A stretch of 64,000 nt of DNA from Methanocella conradii HZ254 (lineage in GTDB: Archaea; Halobacteriota; Methanocellia; Methanocellales; Methanocellaceae): assembly GCF_000251105.1 (NCBI RefSeq), contig NC_017034.1, forward strand, positions 558,001 to 622,000, read 5' to 3'. The notes beneath the pieces are model-generated. The model saw only the letters and a program-made list of their open reading frames with translations, did not search any database and was not told the DNA's origin. Below are positions 25,436-34,749 of the stretch, piece by piece. The stretch's first letter is position 1, and every line of letters begins with the position of its first letter. A program made the position numbers and the translations under genes.

Positions 25436-25472
25436 AAAATGAGACGATGCCAGAGCAAGGTACCCCGGCCTT

Positions 25473-25739
25473 TCACGCCTCTTCCGCCTCTTCCTTCCCG
25501 CCCAGGTTCACATTCGGCTGCCTGATTATGATTATGTCAGAGGCTGCCAGCACCCACCTGTAAGGGATTATGACGCCCTTGGTCTCCACGTCAAACAGGT
25601 CCCTGTTGATGTTCCCGAGGGCCAGGCCGGATATCTTCCTCTCGTTTGCCTCGAGCTGGACGTCCTGCACCTTCCCCACGTACTTCCCCTTATCCGTATA
25701 AACGTTCAGGTCGAATAAAGAGGTAATATCAGCAATCAT
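25473..25739 (-). CDS. PRC-barrel domain protein
   Basis: An 88-residue protein that is almost entirely one PRC-barrel (VYTDKGKYVGKVQDVQLEANERKISGLAL ... GVIIPYRWVLAASDIIII). Archaeal PRC-barrel proteins include RNA-processing factors and cell-division partners of SepF/FtsZ. Which class this is cannot be decided from sequence. It is divergent from the site-2 protease gene, with a TATA at 25756-25764. Confidence 0.85.
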   Translation of the reverse strand: MIADITSLFDLNVYTDKGKYVGKVQDVQLEANERKISGLALGNINRDLFDVETKGVIIPYRWVLAASDIIIIRQPNVNLGGKEEAEEA

Positions 25740-25804
25740 TAAGACTCCTCTCCCCTACTTATAGCCCTATAATGATATATACTTTGTTGGATAATATTTT
25801 TACG

Positions 25805-26929
25805 ATGGACTCGTCTCTTAAAATTGGCAGCTTCATGGGCATTCCCATCAAGCTTCACGTCACGTTTTTATTGATCCTGCCCTTCATCGCGTTCGCGTTT
25901 GCTACCTCGCCCCCTCCGCTGGGCTTCAGCGGCGTCTCTAGCCTGTGGGCGCGCGTCGGCCTCAGCCTTCTGGCCGCCATATTTTTGTTCGCCTGCGTGC
26001 TCGTCCACGAGATGGCTCATTCTTACGTGGCGGTGAAGAACGGGATAAGGATCGGCGGCATCACTCTCTTCCTTTTCGGCGGGGTCTCAGAGATGGAGGA
26101 CATACCGAGGAACCCCGGGGTGGAGATGCTTATGGCGTTCGTGGGGCCGGCGATGAGCATCCTGCTCGGCGTCATCTTCACGCTCGCGTACTTCGCCGTG
26201 CCAGGCCTGAAAGGCGACATATACCTGGGCACCATGGTCGCCCTGCTGGCGTACATGAACATAGCCCTGGGCATATTCAACATCATGCCCGCATTCCCGA
26301 TGGACGGCGGGAGGGTATTGAGGGGATTCCTGGCCGAGAGGATGCCGTATATCAGGGCCACCCGGATAGCCGTTAGCATAGGTAAGCTTTTCGCTTACAT
26401 TCTCGGCCTCGTTGGCCTGCTGCTGTGGCCCATCGGGCTATGGCTAATCATCATCGCAATCTTCATTTATATCGCCGCAGGGGAGGAGGAGCGCTCGACC
26501 ATGACATCCATAACGCTGGAAGGCATAAAGGTCAAGGACATCATGACGACGGACGTTCATACCATGGAAGCGAACGCCACCGCCGCGGAGTGCATCGAAA
26601 CGATGTTCAAGCTCAAGCACCTCGGCTACCCTGTGGTCGAGGAGGGTAAGATGGTGGGCATAGTCACCCTGACCGACGTCTCGCGGGTTCCGGCGGAGGC
26701 AAGGGCGGCCACGCCCGTGAGAGACGTCATGACCAGAAAGGTTATCACCTTGAAGCCCGATGATGACGCGTTCATGGCGCTTCAGAAGCTTTCGACGAAC
26801 AGGATTGGGCGCCTGGTGGTCATGGAGGGCGACCGCATCGCGGGCATAGTCTCCAGGACTGACATGCTCAAGGCGCTGGAGCTCTACGAGGTCACCAGGG
26901 CTGAGGCAGCCGCCAGGACGCAAAAATAG
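25805..26929 (+). CDS. Site-2 protease (M50) with C-terminal CBS pair
   Basis: A 374-residue intramembrane zinc metalloprotease. The zinc motif HEMAH is at 68-72 and the third ligand in PMDGGR (165-170, D167). About six membrane helices precede two CBS domains (about 237-374, IMTTDVHTM... and VMTRKVITL...), which usually bind adenine nucleotides and could gate proteolysis by energy state. The ATG at 25805 is about 27 bases from TATATA, so a leaderless mRNA is likely. The substrate is unknown. Confidence 0.9.
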   Translation: MDSSLKIGSFMGIPIKLHVTFLLILPFIAFAFATSPPPLGFSGVSSLWARVGLSLLAAIFLFACVLVHEMAHSYVAVKNGIRIGGITLFLFGGVSEMEDIPRNPGVEMLMAFVGPAMSILLGVIFTLAYFAVPGLKGDIYLGTMVALLAYMNIALGIFNIMPAFPMDGGRVLRGFLAERMPYIRATRIAVSIGKLFAYILGLVGLLLWPIGLWLIIIAIFIYIAAGEEERSTMTSITLEGIKVKDIMTTDVHTMEANATAAECIETMFKLKHLGYPVVEEGKMVGIVTLTDVSRVPAEARAATPVRDVMTRKVITLKPDDDAFMALQKLSTNRIGRLVVMEGDRIAGIVSRTDMLKALELYEVTRAEAAARTQK

Positions 26930-26986
26930 GGAATAACTACAAAAATATATTATATTATATTATTCATTCATTATATCGGTCGTGAA

Positions 26987-28282
26987 ATGTTGATCGAAGG
27001 ACAGGCCTCGAATGAACAGCGCATCTCTCCAAACCCGAAGGATAATATAGTATTGGTGGGCACTGCCCACGTCTCGGAAAAGAGCATAAGGGACGTGGAG
27101 GAGGCTATAGAGGCTTACAGGCCGGACATCGTGGCAGTGGAGCTCGACGCCCGCCGCTACCAGGCCTTAAAAGAAGGTGGCCAGGAGAAAAAGGAGATCC
27201 CCATCAAGGAGCTTTTAAAGGGCAATAACCTCGCCATCTTTTTAATCCAGACGATGCTGGCCTTCGTCCAGCGCAAGGTTGGCGCCGAGATGGGCGTGAA
27301 GCCTGGCTCGGAGATGCTAGCGGCGATCGAGGCAGCGAACAAGAGGGGCATACCCGTCGCCCTCATAGACCGGGACCTCGGGGTTACCCTCGCGAGGTTC
27401 TGGAGCAAGATGTCGCTGCGCGAGAAGTTCAGGATGCTTTATTCTTTAATACTCGCAGCCCTGGGCATAGGCACGAAGGACATAGACGTGGATAAGATGA
27501 CCAGCGAGGACGTGGTGGCCGACCTTATAGAGGAGCTCAGGGAGTTCACCCCATCCGTGGCAGAAGTCCTGGTTGACGAGCGCGACGCCTACCTGGCCCA
27601 TAACCTGCTGGAGCTGGGAAAAACAAAAAAGGTGGTCGCAGTGGTGGGAGCGGGCCACAGGGAGGGCATTAAGAGGCATCTCGAGCACCCCGAGTCCATG
27701 CCACCCATGGAGTCCATATCGTCCGTGCCGAAGAGGCGCCGCATACCCTGGCTGAAGCTCTTCAGCGGGCTGGTCGTGCTGTCGGTTGTATTCGTCTTTA
27801 TGCTGTTGATCCTGTCCGGTATACCGCTGGAGCAATTGCTCCTTGCGCTGCTCGTGCTCTTCATCGTGCAAGGCGCATTGTCTGCGCTGTTCGTCGCCCT
27901 CGTGGGTGGCCACTGGAAGTCGGTGGCCACCGCCTTCGCCCTGGCGTGGTACGCCTTCCTCAACCCGGTGCTCGCCATAGGCTGGCTGGCGGGCGTCGTT
28001 GAGGCCGCGCAGCGCCCCCCGACTATGGAGGACTTGAATGGCCTTTTGGGCAGCGATGATAGTGGGGTCATTGACACGCTTAAGGGCATGCTCGATAATA
28101 GGCTCTTTAAGGCCATCGCCGTGGCCGCCATGGCGAACATAGGCAGCATGGTCGGCACTTTCGTCGGCGCCGCCATCCTCGTGTACTATTTCCACCTCAC
28201 CGACCCCGTACAGCTTCTTCAGTCTGGCGTTAGTAATGGCTACCATGCCGTGGCCTCCTGGTTGGCAGCCCTACGGCTTTAA
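26987..28282 (+). CDS. TraB/PrgY family membrane protein
   Basis: A 431-residue protein. The N-terminal TraB domain has GTAHVS (25-30), VAVELDARR and GAGHREGI, the conserved His/Glu positions of the TraB/TIKI/GumN-like fold, suggesting a metal-dependent peptidase ancestry. Four C-terminal membrane helices follow (about 255-425). The bacterial namesake blocks pheromone signalling; the archaeal role is not established. The stop codon at 28280-28282 touches the first base of the 36-bp tandem array, so the array arose against the gene's 3' edge. Confidence 0.87.
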   Translation: MLIEGQASNEQRISPNPKDNIVLVGTAHVSEKSIRDVEEAIEAYRPDIVAVELDARRYQALKEGGQEKKEIPIKELLKGNNLAIFLIQTMLAFVQRKVGAEMGVKPGSEMLAAIEAANKRGIPVALIDRDLGVTLARFWSKMSLREKFRMLYSLILAALGIGTKDIDVDKMTSEDVVADLIEELREFTPSVAEVLVDERDAYLAHNLLELGKTKKVVAVVGAGHREGIKRHLEHPESMPPMESISSVPKRRRIPWLKLFSGLVVLSVVFVFMLLILSGIPLEQLLLALLVLFIVQGALSALFVALVGGHWKSVATAFALAWYAFLNPVLAIGWLAGVVEAAQRPPTMEDLNGLLGSDDSGVIDTLKGMLDNRLFKAIAVAAMANIGSMVGTFVGAAILVYYFHLTDPVQLLQSGVSNGYHAVASWLAALRL

Positions 28283-28934
28283 CCACAGAGGACACAGAGC
28301 TATCGTAACCACAGAGGACACAGAGAGAATATTCACCACAGAGGACACAGAGGACACAGAGAGAATATTCACCACAGAGGACACAGAGGACACAGAGAGA
28401 ATATTCACCACAGAGGACACAGAGGACACAGAGAGAATATTCACCACAGAGGACACAGAGGACACAGAGAGAATATTCACCACAGAGGACACAGAGGACA
28501 CAGAGAGAATATTCACCACAGAGGACACAGAGGACACAGAGAGAATATTCACCACAGAGGACACAGAGGACACAGAGAGAATATTCACCACAGAGGACAC
28601 AGAGGACACAGAGAGAATATTCACCACAGAGGACACAGAGGACACAGAGAGAATATTCACCACAGAGGACACAGAGGACACAGAGAGAATATTCACCACA
28701 GAGGACACAGAGGACACAGAGAGAATATTCACCACAGAGGACACAGAGGACACAGAGAGAATATTCACCACAGAGGACACAGAGGACACAGAGAGAATAT
28801 TCACCACAGAGGACACAGAGGACACAGAGAGAATATTCACCACAGAGGACACAGAGGACACAGAGAGAATATTCACCACAGAGGACACAGAGGACACAGA
28901 GAGAATATTCACCACAGAGGACACAGAGGACACC
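28281..28934. repeat. 36-bp tandem repeat array (16 full units)
   Basis: Sixteen apparently identical 36-bp units run from 28335 to 28910, with shorter variants before (28281-28334) and a partial unit after. Each unit contains two GGACACAGA blocks and ends GAGAATATTC. Because 36 is a multiple of 3, the array is open in several frames on both strands (for example repeated TTEDTEDTERIF), but no ribosome-binding site or domain supports translation. No spacers, so not CRISPR. A related, diverged version lies inverted at 31073-31175. Confidence 0.9.
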
Positions 28935-29140
28935 AGTAGTTACGATGGTGTGTTGGTGGTTGTGTTTTAGGGGGTTGTGGTGGTTTAGGAAGCTAAGGGC
29001 TATTAGCTTTTGGGCTGCTTGTTTAGGTTATGAAACTAGTAGCATCATCCAGGCTAATAGCCCCTGAAGGGGTGTTTTGTTCGAAGAGTTTAAAACCTTT
29101 ATCCAGGAAGTCTCCAAACTGTTTCATTTGAGTATAAGGG

Positions 29141-30021
29141 ATGGGTAAAAGACTGTTATACCTGGTCGGGTGTTCGTTGGATTGTACGAGTATCGAGGAT
29201 TTTTTGTGCCATAAGGCTATGAGCCCTGACGTGGCGCTTAAACCCGGATGGATACCCGTGGAAGGGATGATAGTGAAGTGTAACGTGTTGCTCGTCTTGT
29301 CCGCCCGGATAGCCTTGAAGACCTGCTCGTAGAATCATGACCTGAGTATTGATTTCCACGATGTTGTGTATAGTGGAGGGAAGAACATGTACACGGTGAA
29401 CGTGTTGAAAGGGGATAGGATGAAGAGGTGTCTCAGGTACGCTGTGTGTGGTTTGACAGGGCGGGGTAGCTTCCTCGCCCTGGCAATCCAGCCCTACGAG
29501 CAGGTCTTCAAGGCTATCATGGTGGAAAAACTCTTGGAGAGACTGCCCTGCAATCCGGGATTGGTGCTCATGGACCGTTATTTCAGTAGTGTGGACGTTT
29601 ACAAGACTGTAATGGCCAGGGGCATGAGTTTTTTAACCCCCTACAAGATTAACGAGAGGACTGACGAACTCTACAAGGAGTCAGTCCTCGACGGGGAGGT
29701 GGTCAAGGATTATTCTATGAGGAGCAGGACGGGGTGGTGAAGATGCATTTCCTGTACGACCCGTGTAACGAGTACTATGCCTATGCGAGCAACCTCGAAA
29801 AAGTCGATGTTGAAGCCCACTACCCCTACCGGTGGAACATCGAGAATTGTCTCGCTAAGAACATGGTGGACACGGTTACGAGCAGCACCAGCATGGCCTA
29901 CCTGCTCTTATTAGAGACTATCAGCCTTATACTCGCCAACCTTTGGAAACTCCTCGTAAAAACAATACAAGTACGACAATTACCATTAAAACTTTTAAAA
30001 GAATGCTGGGAAGCCTCATAA
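29141..30021 (+). pseudogene. DDE transposase remnant (IS4-type superfamily)
   Basis: Three open pieces together resemble a DDE transposase: a start region at 29141; GLVLMDRYFSSVDVYKTVMARG with the second catalytic Asp (in 29366-29740); and YPYRWNIENCLAKNM with the catalytic Glu, plus a C-terminal LLLLETISLILANLWKLL (29734-30021). An in-frame TAG interrupts at 29330 and a frameshift falls near 29735. The first catalytic Asp region is not identified, so the 5' part may be lost. Family within IS4-like elements is uncertain. It lies between two tandem arrays. Confidence 0.75.
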
Positions 30022-30156
30022 TCCAGGAAGACGAAGCATGGACACGCAGGGCGAAAGAACGAGGCTAAAAAAAAGGATAATCCTACTAGGACAAGATGGT
30101 TGAACCCTTTTTCATTCTAGCGCAGGCTATCAACCCATACGTGGACAGGACAAGAT

Positions 30157-30779
30157 CATGCCATAAAATAACATGGTCATGCCATAAAATAACATGGTCA
30201 TGCCATAAAATAACATGGTCATGCCATAAAATAACATGGTCATGCCATAAAATAACATGGTCATGCCATAAAATAACATGGTCATGCCATAAAATAACAT
30301 GGTCATGCCATAAAATAACATGGTCATGCCATAAAATAACATGGTCATGCCATAAAATAACATGGTCATGCCATAAAATAACATGGTCATGCCATAAAAT
30401 AACATGGTCATGCCATAAAATAACATGGTCATGCCATAAAATAACATGGTCATGCCATAAAATAACATGGTCATGCCATAAAATAACATGGTCATGCCAT
30501 AAAATAACATGGTCATGCCATAAAATAACATGGTCATGCCATAAAATAACATGGTCATGCCATAAAATAACATGGTCATGCCATAAAATAACATGGTCAT
30601 GCCATAAAATAACATGGTCATGCCATAAAATAACATGGTCATGCCATAAAATAACATGGTCATGCCATAAAATAACATGGTCATGCCATAAAATAACATG
30701 GTCATGCCATAAAATAACATGGTCATGCCATAAAATAACATGGTCATGCCATAAAATAACATGGTCATGCCATAAAATT
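30157..30779. repeat. 21-bp tandem repeat array (29 units)
   Basis: Twenty-nine consecutive 21-bp units from 30171 to 30779, preceded by one diverged unit. The unit is ACATGGTCATGCCATAAAAT plus A, with ATGG-TCATG-CCAT as an internal inverted repeat. The units appear identical by eye except the last base. All frames without TAA are open across the array (TWSCHKI or HDHVILW), which makes artificial ORFs of more than 200 codons. No spacers. Confidence 0.92.
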
Positions 30780-31072
30780 TTTACAAAAAACAAAGAGGAC
30801 CACCACTAAAAACGCATGAAAAAGAAAAAAGCCCAAACCATAACCCAACAACCACCTAGAAACCATCGTAACTACTGGACACAAAGGAATTTTTATTACT
30901 CAAGGGGGCTTCGCCCCTTGAGAGACCCATTTCCACCTATTATAAATGAGATTCTTTTTTATTATGGGTCTTCCATTTATATACCAAATAATTGTATATC
31001 AAATGATTGACCTATTAAAGATTGAGGGGGTCTCCGAGGGGGGCGACTAGCCCCCCCTTAGGAAATAAAATT
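30780..31072. other. Intergenic DNA with GC-rich hairpins
   Basis: No gene seen. CAAGGGG-GCTTCG-CCCCTTG (30901-30920) forms a hairpin related in sequence to the MITE-core end (GGGGGCTTCGC). TCTCCGAGGGGGGCGACTAG followed by CCCCCCCTTAGG near 31031-31062 resembles the other core end. These look like remains of the same repeat family. Confidence 0.4.
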
Positions 31073-31175
31073 CCTCTGTGTCCTCTGTGAACCTCTGTGG
31101 TGAATATAATCTCTGTGTCCTCTGTGAACCTCTGTGGTGAATATAATCTCTGTGGCCTCTGTGGTATAATTTCTC
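31073..31175. repeat. Diverged, inverted copy of the CACAGAG repeat
   Basis: Two 37-bp units (31073-31109, 31110-31146) and a partial third, built from CTCTGTG blocks and ending GTGAATATAAT. Read on the minus strand this matches the unit of the 28281-28934 array (ATTCACCACAGAGG, GGACACAGAG). The two sites bracket the transposase remnant and the 21-bp array in opposite orientation. Confidence 0.8.
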
Positions 31176-31249
31176 TCAATGTTCTTCGTGTACTCCGTGA
31201 TTAAAAAAGCCACCGTGTTAGTCATGATTTTAAATCGAGCATTTAACAA

Positions 31250-32515
31250 TTAGAGCGGCCCAAGCCGCACCTGACCATTCTCAAGCCGTGCGACGAACGG
31301 CTCGAAGCTCTTAGCGAAGGGCGCTTTTTTTATTTGTAAGAGGGCATAGCCACCATAGTCCCAAACGTCTACGACGCCGTCTGACGAGGCCTCGGCCTCG
31401 CCGGCGAGGAAAAGGCCATACTCAGGCCCTGTATAAGATATAAGCAAGTGGCCTTTTTCGCGAGCGAGGCTTAACGCAGACCCGTAAATTTTCCACGCCT
31501 CGGCTGGCCCGGAAGACTTTTCGAGCAGGCCGAGGTCCACGAACATCCTCCACCGCCTGCCATTGGTCAAACCCGCCATCATATCCTCGGCCATTTTTAG
31601 GCCATTACCCTTAGAAGTAATGCATACGACGCCATCTCCGGCATCGGCCGCCTCCCGCGCCATCGCGTCCACCATGGGCCTGACCAACGCTCCATCCCTT
31701 ATGTTAAAGTGCCACGCAGAGCCATACAACATGCCGTCGATATTCTCATCAAGGCCCTGGATGCCTGCCTTAGCGGCCTTACCTTTTAGTTCTCCTACGC
31801 CCGGCGCCATGACCATTATGCCATCCCTGGTGATATTATACAGGTATCGGCCCGTGGCATGTGCCTGTCCCCTGACCTTAACGACCTCCAGGGCCTTTGC
31901 AGGAGCGGCCATGGCTCCCCGGCTAGGCACCTCGAGGCGCGTGAGGTCGACTATGCCGTCTGCCAGCAACCGCTCGATCCCTCCCCCCTCCGTCGTGAGA
32001 ATGGTGGTGCAGCCGGAGCGGGATGCCCACCCCATGAACGATAATAGCTTCTTCCTCCTATCAGCATCATCTCCCAGAAACAGGTTTATCGACGAGATGG
32101 AATCGACTACCAGGTGGTCGATACGGTGTGAGCTCACCTTTTCCTGTATTATGTCAAAAATGTCGCCAGCGTTCCCTCCCGCAAGCGTCGTTCCTAGCGA
32201 ATAATCCCAGAACTCGACGAATCCCCCCTCTTCTCGTGAACCGTAAAAGTCGACGTTAACCCCTGTCTTTATGAGGTCCAGGTCGTAGAATGCCATCGTG
32301 GATGCGAACTTATTTATCGAGTACAGGAGCTCGCACGTGCTCACGAAGAGGGCGCGGTCGCCCTTTCTTGCCTGGTTGAAGATGTACTGGAGCGCCAGCA
32401 CCGTCTTGCCTGAGCCTGGAGGGCCGGATATGAGCAAAGTGGAGCCTTTTGGGATGCCACCTCCAAGCAACTCGTCAAGTCCATTAATGCCGGTTTTAAC
32501 TGTTGGCAGCTCCAT
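31250..32515 (-). CDS. KaiC/RAD55-like ATPase with a degenerate second domain
   Basis: A 421-residue RecA-superfamily protein. Domain 1 has GINGLDELLGGGIPKGS, Walker A GPPGSGKT (31-38) and Walker B HLVVDSIS (about 134-141). Domain 2 starts with AGIQGLDENIDGMLYGSAWHF (about 250), which aligns with the start of a KaiC domain, but its P-loop is replaced by NIRDGALV, so it should not bind ATP in the usual way. The ATG at 32515 is about 28 bases from TTATACAAT, suggesting a leaderless mRNA. Divergent from another KaiC-like gene. Probable signalling or regulatory ATPase. Confidence 0.82.
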   Translation of the reverse strand: MELPTVKTGINGLDELLGGGIPKGSTLLISGPPGSGKTVLALQYIFNQARKGDRALFVSTCELLYSINKFASTMAFYDLDLIKTGVNVDFYGSREEGGFVEFWDYSLGTTLAGGNAGDIFDIIQEKVSSHRIDHLVVDSISSINLFLGDDADRRKKLLSFMGWASRSGCTTILTTEGGGIERLLADGIVDLTRLEVPSRGAMAAPAKALEVVKVRGQAHATGRYLYNITRDGIMVMAPGVGELKGKAAKAGIQGLDENIDGMLYGSAWHFNIRDGALVRPMVDAMAREAADAGDGVVCITSKGNGLKMAEDMMAGLTNGRRWRMFVDLGLLEKSSGPAEAWKIYGSALSLAREKGHLLISYTGPEYGLFLAGEAEASSDGVVDVWDYGGYALLQIKKAPFAKSFEPFVARLENGQVRLGPL

Positions 32516-32729
32516 GTTTTGTCCCCAATCAAAGAATAGCATTGTATAAGTAAGACATCAGAATATAAGTATTTTAAGGCAGGAGACGCATTCGATAGGA
32601 ATGATTAAAAAGTGCTGTGGCGACTGATGATGCCATTGTCTAAACCAAGGGCAAGAAACTTAATACCGGACGATCCTTGTTATTCAACACGGCACCTCTT
32701 CTCGAAACCATTATTAGCGCGTAAGCATC

Positions 32730-33515
32730 ATGTATGGTTATCGACGTGAAAGTATGACAGAGATAAAGAACAGGGCGAAATTCGGCATCCCCGACCTGGA
32801 CACAGCCCTCGACGGGGGCCTGCCCAGGGGCTCGCTCGTGCTCATCGAAGAAGACACAGGCGCAAAATCTCAAATCCTGCTGAGCAAGTTCATAGCCGAA
32901 GGCCTGCTGAACAACGAGTACTGCTATATATTCAACATGGAGCACCCGCCGCAGGCCATCGTGAACTCGCTTAACGCCTTCGGCCTCGAGCCCGAGGAGT
33001 ACATCAATAACGACCAGCTGATAATCATCGACGGCTTCACAGACGCCTTCGGGTGGGGAGAGTTCGTGTCAAAGTGGAAGTACGTGTGCCACGACCTTTC
33101 TAATATTTCCGAGGTGCATGAGGTGGTCAAGAAGGCCACCGCCGATATCAAGCCCTATAACAACCTGCGAGGCACAGTCGACTCGCTGACCACGCTCATC
33201 ATGGCCACCGACTCTGAGCGCTCCATCCTGAACTATATTCACCACCAGATGGCCATCCAGAAGAACTATGGCACAACCACGCTTTACACCATTCACGCAG
33301 GCGCTCATCGCCCCGAGCTGGTTAAGGCATTGGAGCATATCGTGGACGGCGTGATCTGGATCAGCATGGTGGAAGTTGACAATGAGCCGAGGGACGTGAT
33401 ACAGATCAAAAAGCTGAGAGAGTCGCGCTATTCGTCGAGGAAGTATTTCTTTAACGCAGACGAAGAGGGCGCGAGGCTCGAAGAGATGAGAAAGGCTTTT
33501 CCAGGTAAGCCTTAG
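32730..33515 (+). CDS. KaiC/RadA-like RecA-fold protein with altered P-loop
   Basis: A 261-residue protein beginning, after 15 residues, with AKFGIPDLDTALDGGLPRGSLVLIE. The P-loop position reads EEDTGAKS (40-47) instead of GxxxxGKS/T, so the Lys is kept but the first Gly is lost; ATP binding is doubtful. Walker B is QLIIIDGFTDAFGWGE. A DSERSILNYIHHQ helix and HAGAHRPELV loop follow. The start may be the ATG at 32730 (TATA-like TTATTAG about 25 bases upstream) or the ATG at 32754. Divergent from the 31250-32515 gene, so they may work together. Confidence 0.75.
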   Translation: MYGYRRESMTEIKNRAKFGIPDLDTALDGGLPRGSLVLIEEDTGAKSQILLSKFIAEGLLNNEYCYIFNMEHPPQAIVNSLNAFGLEPEEYINNDQLIIIDGFTDAFGWGEFVSKWKYVCHDLSNISEVHEVVKKATADIKPYNNLRGTVDSLTTLIMATDSERSILNYIHHQMAIQKNYGTTTLYTIHAGAHRPELVKALEHIVDGVIWISMVEVDNEPRDVIQIKKLRESRYSSRKYFFNADEEGARLEEMRKAFPGKP

Positions 33516-33665
33516 GAAAAAATTTTGTTAATTGACGATATTATGTTATGATATTTTTACGGCCATCCTGGCAATCGGTAGATTAATTTAGTTTGTGAAT
33601 ATATCATTTTTAGTATAATTTGTTGATGCCCTATTAGTTTTTGCAGGGCTTTAGCAAGGGGGCAT

Positions 33666-34718
33666 ATGATGGTAAACACGAAAAGAGCCGTGGGCATATC
33701 CGAAGGGCCTAAAGGCGAGGGGGGAGTGGCCGAGCATAACGTTGATAATGCCAGGTTATTGCTTGAGAAGGGAGATACCGCAAGAGCCATCGTCGAGCTA
33801 AAAAAGGCGGCCTTGGCAAATCCGGGGGACGCAGACGTTCACTATGACATCGGCGTGGCCCTTGTGCGGGCGGGCAGGCTTGACGAGGCCATCGAATCGT
33901 TCGTCAGGGCGATAAAAGTAAAGCCGTCGTTCGCGGAGGCCCACTACAACCTGGGCGTCGTGTTCTCGAAGAAGGGCATGGTCGACGACGCGATAAAGGA
34001 GTATGACAGGGCCGTGAGGCTCAAGCCGGACTACTTTAAAGCCCATTTTAACCTTGCGCTGGCCCTCACCCATAAGGGGCTGATGGTGCACGCCAAAAAA
34101 GAGCTTATGATGGTTGGAAGCATTAAGCGTAAAAAGGCGATAGAACACTATAACCATGGGGTGGAACTGGCGAACAGGGAAGACTTCGTCGGCTCATTGG
34201 CAGAGTTTCGCGAGGCGCTCCGCTTATGCCCCGACCTTTATCAGGCGCATAACAATATAGGCGCGCTGCTGGCGCATAACGGAATGCTGGACAGGGCCAT
34301 CGCAGAATATGAAAAAGGCCTCAAGATAAACCCGGACGACCCCGAGTTACACTTCAACAGGGCGCTGGCGCTGGGCGCGAAGGGAGACCATAACTCCGCC
34401 CTTAAGGATTTAGGCGAGGCCATCAGGCTCAGCCCAGGCTTCGCGGAGGCGCATTACAGCCTTGGCAGGACCCTGGCCGTGCTGAATAAGCTGGACTGGG
34501 CAGCATATGAGTATAATGAAACGCTGCGTCTCGACCCGGGCATGGTAATCGTATATTTCGAGCTGGGGCTTGTCCTCGAGGAGCATGGAAAGCTGGATGA
34601 GGCGGCGGAGGCTTACCGGTCTTTCATCGCTCGATGCAGGCCCGAGCATGGCGCGCTCAGGGACCAGGCGGAAAGGCGCCTGGATGCGGTCGAGAAAGCT
34701 CTAGCTGCACCGCCGTGA
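33666..34718 (+). CDS. TPR-repeat protein
   Basis: A 350-residue protein made almost wholly of tetratricopeptide repeats, about eight units from residue 23 on (for example FAEAHYNLGVVFSKKGMVDDAIKEYDRAVRLKPDY). A short unstructured N-terminus precedes them. No signal peptide or other domain, so a cytoplasmic scaffold is likely. Two ATGs (33666, 33669) follow GGGGGCAT. It lies downstream of the KaiC-like gene, separated by 150 AT-rich bases, so it has its own promoter. Confidence 0.88.
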   Translation: MMVNTKRAVGISEGPKGEGGVAEHNVDNARLLLEKGDTARAIVELKKAALANPGDADVHYDIGVALVRAGRLDEAIESFVRAIKVKPSFAEAHYNLGVVFSKKGMVDDAIKEYDRAVRLKPDYFKAHFNLALALTHKGLMVHAKKELMMVGSIKRKKAIEHYNHGVELANREDFVGSLAEFREALRLCPDLYQAHNNIGALLAHNGMLDRAIAEYEKGLKINPDDPELHFNRALALGAKGDHNSALKDLGEAIRLSPGFAEAHYSLGRTLAVLNKLDWAAYEYNETLRLDPGMVIVYFELGLVLEEHGKLDEAAEAYRSFIARCRPEHGALRDQAERRLDAVEKALAAPP

Positions 34719-34749
34719 TTATATCCCTCGTCCGTCATTAAATATCCAT

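Noticed and set aside
28236..28970. Open frame of 244 codons with repeated TTEDTEDTERIF, and its antisense frame
   Set aside because: Arises because a 36-bp repeat without stops keeps all phases open; no ribosome-binding site, domain or composition supports a protein.
28281..30779. CRISPR arrays
   Set aside because: Units are contiguous with no unique spacers, and no cas genes are in the window.
30086..30809. Three long open frames over the 21-bp array (TWSCHKI, HDHVILW, MTMLFYG repeats)
   Set aside because: Same artefact: 21 is divisible by 3 and the unit lacks stops in those frames.
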